Source: Metabacillus niabensis
Lineage (GTDB): Bacteria; Bacillota; Bacilli; Bacillales; Bacillaceae
Assembly: GCF_020524345.1 (NCBI RefSeq)
Contig: NZ_JAIVLH010000010.1
Span: forward strand, 124,001-188,000
Length of the DNA: 64,000 nucleotides
Direction of reading: 5' to 3'
Shown: in pieces, positions 58,091 to 64,000 of the stretch
Layout: the number at the start of each line of letters is the position of its first letter
Numbering within the stretch: position 1 is the first letter of the stretch
Made by a program: the position numbers and the translations under genes
The notes under the pieces: model-generated
The model's input: only the letters and a program-made list of their open reading frames with translations
What the model was told of the DNA's origin: nothing
Database searches by the model: none

Positions 58091-59205
58091 TTTTTATGAT
58101 GACCAGCAATAAACTTCCATAAATCTTCATACACTCCGGCACTCTTCAATGTTTTTAAAACAACTAGTACAATTGGTCCCGCTATTAATCCTAAAAATCC
58201 TATCAATTTATAACCAACAAATAAAGCAACAAGTGTAGCTAGAGGATCTAAACCAATGCTTGAAGAAAGTACTTTCGGCTCCATGATTTGTCTTTGGACT
58301 AAGACAATCATATAAAGAATTCCCAGCCCAATAGCAAGAGGCAACCCATCACTAAAAGAGAGGTAAACAATCCACGGTACAAACACTAACCCTGTACCTA
58401 AATATGGAAGGATATCAACTAGTCCAATTAAAAGCGCAATTGTGATGGCATAATCAACTCGTAAGACTAATAGTCCAATTAAGACAATGGCTGTCGTAAT
58501 GGAAATCAAAGTTGCCTGAGCACGTATAAAGCCAATAAGTGCTTTCTTTAATTCCACAAAAATAGTTTTTCCGCTTGACTTTGCTTTCTGTGGGACAAAA
58601 ACAGCAACTGTAGATTTAAACTTATACCAGTCTTTGCTAATAAAAAATGTCGCTAACAGTGAAAAGATAATGACGGTAGCGGTGTTAGGAAGCCAACTAA
58701 TGATAACAGGTATATTCTCTAAAAAGCTCTTAATGAAGTTTCCTACACTTGATGCAACTTGCTCGCCAATATTTTGGATATTTGCAATAATAGATTGTTG
58801 TTGATTTGTTTCAAGTGTATTAAAGAAATACGTTAATTGATTATAGATAGGCATAATTTTAGTCACGAAAAATGTTTCAATGTAAAGAGCTAATAAATCT
58901 AAGTGACCCGGAATGACTTTTGCTAAATAAGTGGTACCGGCAACAATTTCAGCAACTAATAGAATAAGAACACCCGCTATCATGCAAATTAAGAGCAAGA
59001 TAGAAAGAATCACAGCAAAACCCCTGGGTATTCTGAAAAGGCGTTCTATTCCATTTACAATTGGGTTAATCAGCATGCTAATTAAAATTGCAATAATAAA
59101 AGGATAAGTCAATGTTGCCAAATAATAACCTATGGATATGCTTAAAAAAAAGATGGCCAAAATAAACAAAGCCCTTAATATACTATTTACGTATTGCAAA
59201 TTCAC
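58087..59205 (-). CDS. ytvI: AI-2E-family transporter YtvI
   Basis: 372-residue polytopic membrane protein with about eight spans; GLVDILPYLGTGLVFVPW (near 288-305) and VLSSSIGLDPLATLVALFVGYKLIGFLGLIAGP are the family signatures. GTG start behind GGGGGG. In B. subtilis YtvI precedes ytwI-citZ in the same block. Substrate unknown; some relatives are ion/proton antiporters. Confidence 0.9.
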   Translation of the reverse strand: MNLQYVNSILRALFILAIFFLSISIGYYLATLTYPFIIAILISMLINPIVNGIERLFRIPRGFAVILSILLLICMIAGVLILLVAEIVAGTTYLAKVIPGHLDLLALYIETFFVTKIMPIYNQLTYFFNTLETNQQQSIIANIQNIGEQVASSVGNFIKSFLENIPVIISWLPNTATVIIFSLLATFFISKDWYKFKSTVAVFVPQKAKSSGKTIFVELKKALIGFIRAQATLISITTAIVLIGLLVLRVDYAITIALLIGLVDILPYLGTGLVFVPWIVYLSFSDGLPLAIGLGILYMIVLVQRQIMEPKVLSSSIGLDPLATLVALFVGYKLIGFLGLIAGPIVLVVLKTLKSAGVYEDLWKFIAGHHKK

Positions 59206-59402
59206 TCTTGCAATCCCCCCATACGATAAGCTCTATGGGCTATATGAATATCTACTATCAAAATAGTTGAGCTCATAGATATTTAATTGGTATATAGCAT
59301 GTTTATTACTAATGGAGCTTGTTTATACTTTAAATTTATGAATGTAATGATGAAATATATAGGAATAGAATGAATTTAAGTAATTTATGGAGGTTTTATA
59401 CC

Positions 59403-59864
59403 ATGTTTAGTCAATCGTCTTTATTTTTATTTATTCTCTTAGCTATTGGATTTATAGCTAAAAACCAATCATTATTGATTGCAGTCGGAGCCTTGCTTCT
59501 AATTAAATTGCTAGGTTTAGAAGCAAAATTATTACCTGCAATTGGTTCGAAAGGAATTAATTGGGGAGTGACGATCATTACAATCGCTGTGTTAGTCCCG
59601 ATTGCAACAGGTGAAATTGGCTTTAAGCAATTAATTGATGCTCTAAAATCATCATATGCCTGGATTGCTTTAGGTGCAGGTATTGCAGTTGCCTTGATTG
59701 CCAAAAACGGTCTTACGCTACTTGCAGAAGATCCGCATATTACAACAGCTTTAGTATTCGGTACTATTCTTGCGGTTACACTTTTTAATGGTGTTGCAGT
59801 AGGACCATTAATTGGTGCGGGAATCGCTTATTTAGCTATGCAAATAGTTAAGATTTTTAGTTAA
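59403..59864 (+). CDS. ytwI: DUF441 membrane protein YtwI
   Basis: 153 residues from the ATG at 59403 (GGAGG 8 bases upstream) with four to five hydrophobic segments and almost no soluble part (MFSQSSLFLFILLAIGFIAKNQ). Conserved GSKGINWGVTIITIAVLVPIATGEIG. Function unknown. It precedes citZ by nearly 600 bases. Confidence 0.88.
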   Translation: MFSQSSLFLFILLAIGFIAKNQSLLIAVGALLLIKLLGLEAKLLPAIGSKGINWGVTIITIAVLVPIATGEIGFKQLIDALKSSYAWIALGAGIAVALIAKNGLTLLAEDPHITTALVFGTILAVTLFNGVAVGPLIGAGIAYLAMQIVKIFS

Positions 59865-60015
59865 GATAGAAAAAATGTCATCAATAATGTAGAAAAAACC
59901 TGTACACTAATATAACAAATTTATGTTATGGTATTAATAGCGTTGTAGTTTATATAGAAGAAATCCTTAAAAAAACATTTTTCTAACAAATTTTTAACTA
60001 TTAAAGTGGTTTTCA

Positions 60016-60044
60016 TTCACAAAAATCAGATAATTGTTTATAAT
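60016..60044 (+). promoter_or_regulatory. SigA promoter for citZ leader (or a small RNA)
   Basis: TTCACA (60016-60021), 17-base spacer, TATAAT (60039-60044). Confidence 0.7.
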
Positions 60045-60195
60045 AGGATTAGCTTCAAAAAAAATGCCTACATGCTAATAGGTAGTTTGCCTGTAGCAAA
60101 CTGGTTATACTATCAATTCAACTCTTGCTTTCCAGATAGTATAAAATACGTCACATGTAACCTAATATGTGATATTTTTTCAAAATAATAAAAAA

Positions 60196-60209
60196 TGTAA
60201 GCATTTTCT
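60196..60209 (+). promoter_or_regulatory. cre-like CcpA site in the citZ leader
   Basis: TGTAAGCATTTTCT fits the cre consensus TGNAANCGNWWNCA with two mismatches (G to A in CG, last A to T). It lies about 145 bases inside the predicted transcript, consistent with a roadblock. Confidence 0.6.
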
Positions 60210-60457
60210 TTATGCTGCTTGTATTTGAGCAAGCGCTCGATCGTCTAAAAGTTTAAAAGTAAACATTTAAGTACTAACATTCTTGATCTAAAGAGCCATC
60301 ATAATGATTTTTTCATATATGATTAGAAAAAGATTTGACAAGGCTTCCTTACATAAAGGAAAACCAATTAACAATGAAGTCAATATTTCTTGTACTTAAA
60401 TCTTTTAAACTTTAAGATGACTCAATTGGGGAATAAAAGGCAAAGGAGAGGTTTTAT

Positions 60458-61573
60458 ATGACAGCAACAAAAGGTCTTGAAGGAATCGTTGCAACTACTT
60501 CATCTGTTAGCTCAATCATTGATGATACTCTAACATATGTGGGCTACAATATTGATGATTTAGCTGAAAATGCTAGCTTTGAAGAAGTGGTTTATTTATT
60601 ATGGCACAGAAAACTTCCAAATTCAGAACAACTTGCAGAAATTAAAAAGCAGCTTGCGGAAAATGCAAAAATTCCACAGCAGGTTATTGAACACTTCAAA
60701 TCATATCCTATCGATAAAGTCCACCCAATGGCTGCACTTCGTACTGCTGTATCATTACTTGGTTTGTTTGATGATGAAGCAGATGTGATGGAACCTAGTG
60801 CAAACTACAGAAAAGCTATTCGTCTGCAGGCACAACTGCCTATAGTTGTCACAACTTTTGCACGAATCCGTAAAGGATTAGAGCCAATCGAACCTAGAAC
60901 AGACTTGTCAATGGCTGCAAACTTTTTATATACACTTTCAGGAAAAGAGCCAGATCAAATTGCAATTGAAGCATTTAACAAGGCTCTCGTATTACACGCG
61001 GATCATGAGCTGAATGCATCTACATTTACAGCACGTGTTTGTGTTGCCACATTATCAGATGTATACTCCGGTGTAACAGCAGCAATAGGAGCTTTAAAAG
61101 GCCCTCTTCATGGTGGGGCAAATGAGGCTGTAATGAAAATGCTCTCTGAAATAGGGGAAGTTGAAAATGTTGAGAGCTATATCAATGAGAAATTTGCAAA
61201 TAAAGAAAAAATTATGGGCTTTGGTCACCGTGTTTATCGTAAAGGAGATCCTAGAGCCAAGCACCTGAAGAAAATGTCAGAGAAGTTAACGAATCTAACA
61301 GGTGAACCGAAATGGTATGAGATGTCAACTAAAGTTGAGGAAATGGTTACTTCTAAAAAACCATTGCCACCTAACGTAGATTTTTACTCAGCTTCTGTTT
61401 ATCATAGTTTAGGTATTGACCATGATTTATTTACACCTATTTTTGCAGTAAGCCGTGTATCTGGTTGGTTAGCACATATTTTAGAACAATATGAAAACAA
61501 CCGTCTGATTAGGCCAAGAGCAGAATACGTTGGCCCTGATAAGCAGGATTATGTTCCATTGGAGCAACGTTAA
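60458..61573 (+). CDS. citZ: Citrate synthase
   Basis: Condenses acetyl-CoA and oxaloacetate. 371 residues: MTATKGLEGIVATTSSVSSIIDDTLTYVGYNIDDLAE, HADHELNASTFTARV (substrate histidine region), GALKGPLHGGANE and IMGFGHRVYRKGDPRAKHLK (catalytic residues). GGAGAGG precedes the ATG. First gene of the citZ-icd-mdh operon. Confidence 0.98.
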   Translation: MTATKGLEGIVATTSSVSSIIDDTLTYVGYNIDDLAENASFEEVVYLLWHRKLPNSEQLAEIKKQLAENAKIPQQVIEHFKSYPIDKVHPMAALRTAVSLLGLFDDEADVMEPSANYRKAIRLQAQLPIVVTTFARIRKGLEPIEPRTDLSMAANFLYTLSGKEPDQIAIEAFNKALVLHADHELNASTFTARVCVATLSDVYSGVTAAIGALKGPLHGGANEAVMKMLSEIGEVENVESYINEKFANKEKIMGFGHRVYRKGDPRAKHLKKMSEKLTNLTGEPKWYEMSTKVEEMVTSKKPLPPNVDFYSASVYHSLGIDHDLFTPIFAVSRVSGWLAHILEQYENNRLIRPRAEYVGPDKQDYVPLEQR

Positions 61574-61592
61574 GCCTTTATTGGATGTCAGT

Positions 61593-61657
61593 AGTAGTTG
61601 ATTCCGAATGCATTTCCTCAAGTATGGAGGGGATGCAAAAAAGGAATCAGTACTACT
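61593..61657 (+). other. Long imperfect hairpin between citZ and icd
   Basis: AGTAGTTGATTCC...TGCATTTCCTC pairs with GAGGGGATGCA...GGAATCAGTACTACT around an AAGTATG loop. No T-run follows, so it is more likely an mRNA stability or processing element than a terminator. Confidence 0.6.
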
Positions 61658-61776
61658 TAATCATATAAACATATGGAATCTTATAATTCCAAAAATGAGA
61701 GTACTATACTTTAAGAAGTTTATATCTATTGGTAGAATAGATATGAAGCAACTACATAATTCGGGAGGTAATTTTC

Positions 61777-63048
61777 TTGACACAAGGCGAAAAAATTTCA
61801 GTAACAAATGGAGTATTAAACGTACCAAATAATCCGGTTATTCCGTATATTGAAGGTGATGGAATTGGACCGGATATCTGGGCTGCTGCATCGCGTGTAT
61901 TAGAAGCAGCTGTTGAGAAAGCATACAATGGGGAAAAAGGAATTGTGTGGAAAGAAGTATTAGCTGGAGAAAAGGCATTTAATCAAACGGGTGAATGGTT
62001 ACCATCTGAAACATTAGATGTTATTCGTGAATATTTAATCGCTATTAAAGGACCACTTACAACTCCAATTGGTGGAGGAATTCGTTCATTAAACGTTGCT
62101 CTTCGTCAAGAACTGGATTTATTCACATGTTTACGTCCAGTACGTTATTTCCAAGGTGTACCTTCACCTGTAAAACGTCCTGAAGATACAGATATGGTTA
62201 TTTTCCGTGAAAACACTGAAGATATCTATGCTGGTATTGAATATGCAAAAGGTTCTGAAGAAGTAGAAAAATTAATTAATTTCCTAAAAAATGAAATGGG
62301 AGTTAACAAAATTCGCTTCCCTGAAACTTCTGGAATCGGTATCAAGCCTGTATCACAAGAAGGTACAAGCCGTTTAGTAAGAGCTGCAATTAATTATGCA
62401 ATCGAGCACGGCCGCAAATCTGTAACACTTGTTCACAAAGGAAACATCATGAAGTTTACAGAAGGTGCGTTCAAAAACTGGGGTTATGAGCTTGCTGAAA
62501 AAGAATTTGGTGATAAAGTATTCACTTGGGCAGAATATGATCGTATTGTGGAAAGCGAAGGAAAAGATGCTGCAAATAAGGCACAAGCTGATGCCGAGTC
62601 AGCTGGCAAAATCATTATTAAAGATTCAATTGCAGATATCTTCTTACAGCAAATCTTAACTCGTCCTCGTGAATTTGATGTTGTTGCAACAATGAATCTA
62701 AACGGTGACTACATTTCTGATGCTCTTGCTGCACAAGTAGGTGGTATCGGAATTGCTCCAGGTGCAAATATTAACTATGAAACAGGTCACGCGATCTTTG
62801 AAGCGACTCATGGTACTGCACCAAAATATGCTGGTCTTGATAAAGTTAACCCATCTTCTGTTCTTCTTTCCGGGGTACTTATGCTTGAGCATTTAGGGTG
62901 GAATGAAGCGGCTGAATTAGTTATTAATTCTGTTGAGAAGACAATTGCTTCAAAAGTTGTAACTTATGACTTTGCGCGTTTAATGGAAGGTGCAACTGAA
63001 GTGAAATGTTCTGAATTTGGTGATGAATTAATTAAGAATATGGGCTAA
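61777..63048 (+). CDS. icd: NADP-dependent isocitrate dehydrogenase
   Basis: Oxidative decarboxylation of isocitrate to 2-oxoglutarate. 423 residues, the B. subtilis length: [46 protein letters not shown] (substrate serine/arginines), [27 protein letters not shown] and [23 protein letters not shown] start with GGGAGG upstream. Confidence 0.98.
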   Translation: MTQGEKISVTNGVLNVPNNPVIPYIEGDGIGPDIWAAASRVLEAAVEKAYNGEKGIVWKEVLAGEKAFNQTGEWLPSETLDVIREYLIAIKGPLTTPIGGGIRSLNVALRQELDLFTCLRPVRYFQGVPSPVKRPEDTDMVIFRENTEDIYAGIEYAKGSEEVEKLINFLKNEMGVNKIRFPETSGIGIKPVSQEGTSRLVRAAINYAIEHGRKSVTLVHKGNIMKFTEGAFKNWGYELAEKEFGDKVFTWAEYDRIVESEGKDAANKAQADAESAGKIIIKDSIADIFLQQILTRPREFDVVATMNLNGDYISDALAAQVGGIGIAPGANINYETGHAIFEATHGTAPKYAGLDKVNPSSVLLSGVLMLEHLGWNEAAELVINSVEKTIASKVVTYDFARLMEGATEVKCSEFGDELIKNMG

Positions 63049-63080
63049 TGCTTAACTGTTGATGCTTATCTAAAATGACG

Positions 63081-63150
63081 GGGTTTGCTTATGTGAAAAA
63101 AGATGAGAATGTGTACATTCAATTTATCAATCACATAAGCAGCCCTTTTT
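63081..63150 (+). terminator. Terminator-like structure between icd and mdh
   Basis: GGGTTTGCTTATGTGA pairs with TCACATAAGCAGCCC, enclosing GAATGTGTACATTC, and is followed by five T. If active it would lower mdh expression relative to citZ-icd unless mdh has its own promoter. Confidence 0.7.
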
Positions 63151-63181
63151 CAAAACCTATACATATAAGGGGATGTTAGAT

Positions 63182-64000
63182 ATGGCCATTAAACGTAAAA
63201 AAGTATCTGTGATCGGCGGTGGCTTTACTGGGGCTACAACTGCATTTTTACTAGGTCAAAAAGAACTTTCAGACGTAGTGTTAGTTGATATTCCTCAGAT
63301 GGAAAACCCGACAAAAGGGAAAGCTCTAGATATGCTTGAGGCTAGTCCTGTCCAAGGCTTTGATGCAAATATTACCGGTACATCAAACTACGAAGATACC
63401 GCTAATTCAGACATTGTTGTGATCACTGCAGGTATTGCCAGGAAACCTGGAATGAGTCGTGATGATCTTGTCTCAACAAATGCTAATATTATGAAATCTG
63501 TGACAAAGGAAGTTGTAAAATACTCTCCTGACTGTACGATCATTGTATTAACAAACCCGGTTGATGCTATGACATATGCAGTTTATAAAGAATCCGGGTT
63601 TCCAAAGCATCGAGTAATTGGACAATCCGGGGTTCTTGATACTGCTCGTTTTCGTACGTTTGTTGCCCAAGAGTTGAACCTTTCTGTGAAAGATATAACG
63701 GGATTCGTTTTAGGTGGCCATGGTGATGATATGGTTCCATTAGTACGTTACTCATATGCGGGTGGAATTCCTTTGGAAACATTGATACCTAAAGATCGTT
63801 TAGACGCAATCGTGGAGAGAACTCGAAAAGGTGGCGGAGAAATTGTTAATCTATTAGGAAATGGCAGTGCTTACTATGCTCCGGCTGCTTCCTTAGTAGA
63901 AATGGTAGAAGCCATTTTAAAAGATCAACGTCGTGTTCTTCCTGCAATTGTTTATCTTGAAGGTGAGTATGGGTTTAATGGAATTTATCTAGGTGTTCCA
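63182..64000 (+). CDS. mdh: Malate dehydrogenase, 3' end outside window
   Basis: NAD-dependent oxidation of malate to oxaloacetate. The first 273 codons are present: [35 protein letters not shown] (NAD site), [16 protein letters not shown] (substrate loop), [19 protein letters not shown] and [18 protein letters not shown] (catalytic His). The LDH-like type of Bacillus Mdh. AAGGGGATG precedes the ATG. The frame stays open to the window edge. Confidence 0.97.
   Translation, partial: MAIKRKKVSVIGGGFTGATTAFLLGQKELSDVVLVDIPQMENPTKGKALDMLEASPVQGFDANITGTSNYEDTANSDIVVITAGIARKPGMSRDDLVSTNANIMKSVTKEVVKYSPDCTIIVLTNPVDAMTYAVYKESGFPKHRVIGQSGVLDTARFRTFVAQELNLSVKDITGFVLGGHGDDMVPLVRYSYAGGIPLETLIPKDRLDAIVERTRKGGGEIVNLLGNGSAYYAPAASLVEMVEAILKDQRRVLPAIVYLEGEYGFNGIYLGVP

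Larger units (their letters stand above)
59865..60457 (+). promoter_or_regulatory. citZ control region and long leader
   Basis: Gene-free. It holds an inverted repeat ATAACA...TGTTAT (59912-59929), a promoter (60016-60044), hairpins AGTTTGC/GCAAACT (60084-60102), ATACTATC/GATAGTAT (60107-60142) and TCACAT/ATGTGA plus T-run (60151-60178), then the cre at 60196. A further TTGACA at 60335 has no good -10 partner. In B. subtilis citZ also has a long leader with CcpA and CcpC control. Confidence 0.6.

Noticed and set aside
60006-60188. 60-codon plus-strand ORF in the citZ leader
   Set aside because: Covers the promoter -10 and hairpins and has no ribosome site.
60335-60363. Second citZ promoter from TTGACA at 60335
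   Set aside because: No -10-like hexamer at 16-18 bases spacing.
61608-61832. 74-codon plus-strand ORF between citZ and icd
   Set aside because: Overlaps the icd start in another frame and begins inside the long hairpin; the icd TTG start has a good ribosome site.

Overview
The window is a stretch of a low-GC Gram-positive chromosome, almost certainly from an endospore-forming Bacillaceae. Evidence for this: strong AGGAGG-type ribosome sites, many TTG/GTG starts, AT-rich SigA promoters with intrinsic terminators, a tyrosine T-box, an alpha/beta SASP gene with a textbook SigG promoter, sporulation genes (ytfJ/gerW-like, ytrH, ytrI), and a gene order that follows the Bacillus subtilis aroA-to-mdh region almost gene for gene. 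The species cannot be fixed from the sequence; the gene order and product lengths fit Bacillus or a close genus. No rRNA, tRNA, CRISPR, prophage, IS element or obvious genomic island is present.

Layout. 1-14.2 kb: a truncated FtsA-like actin-fold gene, aroA (DAHP synthase/chorismate mutase), ccpA, the divergent acuABC/acsA module (acetyl-CoA synthetase and its acetylation/deacetylation control), a class A penicillin-binding protein, T-box-tyrS and rpsD. 14.5-23.7 kb: dgcP-like diguanylate cyclase, free-methionine-sulfoxide reductase, refZ, hisJ, ezrA, the nifZ-thiI tRNA thiolation pair, an ssp gene and a tiny basic ORF. 23.7-36.8 kb: acyl-CoA synthetase, amidohydrolase, NAD kinase, sppA and its partner yteJ, ytfI-ytfJ, tpx, ytxK, ackA, an EcsC-family gene, moaB and small hypotheticals. 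37-46.8 kb: argGH, ytkK, ytkL, ytoI, ytpI, nrnA, ytrI/ytrH. 46.9-64 kb: dnaE, malic enzyme, a FadR/GntR-type regulator, accDA, pfkA, pyk, fxsA, ytvI, ytwI, and citZ-icd-mdh (mdh is cut by the window end).

The genes form a coherent central-carbon block. CcpA lies beside the acetate genes it typically controls. acsA, ackA, ytsJ, accDA, pfkA, pyk and citZ-icd-mdh cover the glycolysis/pyruvate/acetyl-CoA/TCA junction. Visible control elements include cre-like sites at acuA/acsA and in the citZ leader, ARG-box-like repeats at argG, a FadR-family palindrome in front of ytsJ, a SigE-like promoter at ytrHI, and a structured rpsD leader.

I did not find a clearly new multi-gene system. The most worthwhile leads are regulatory and small: the palindrome plus hairpin upstream of ytsJ-gntR, the long structured citZ leader, large hairpins inside citZ-icd-mdh, a terminator hairpin that also hides the ribosome site of a 53-residue ORF behind argH, two dispersed intergenic repeat families, and several short uncharacterised ORFs.
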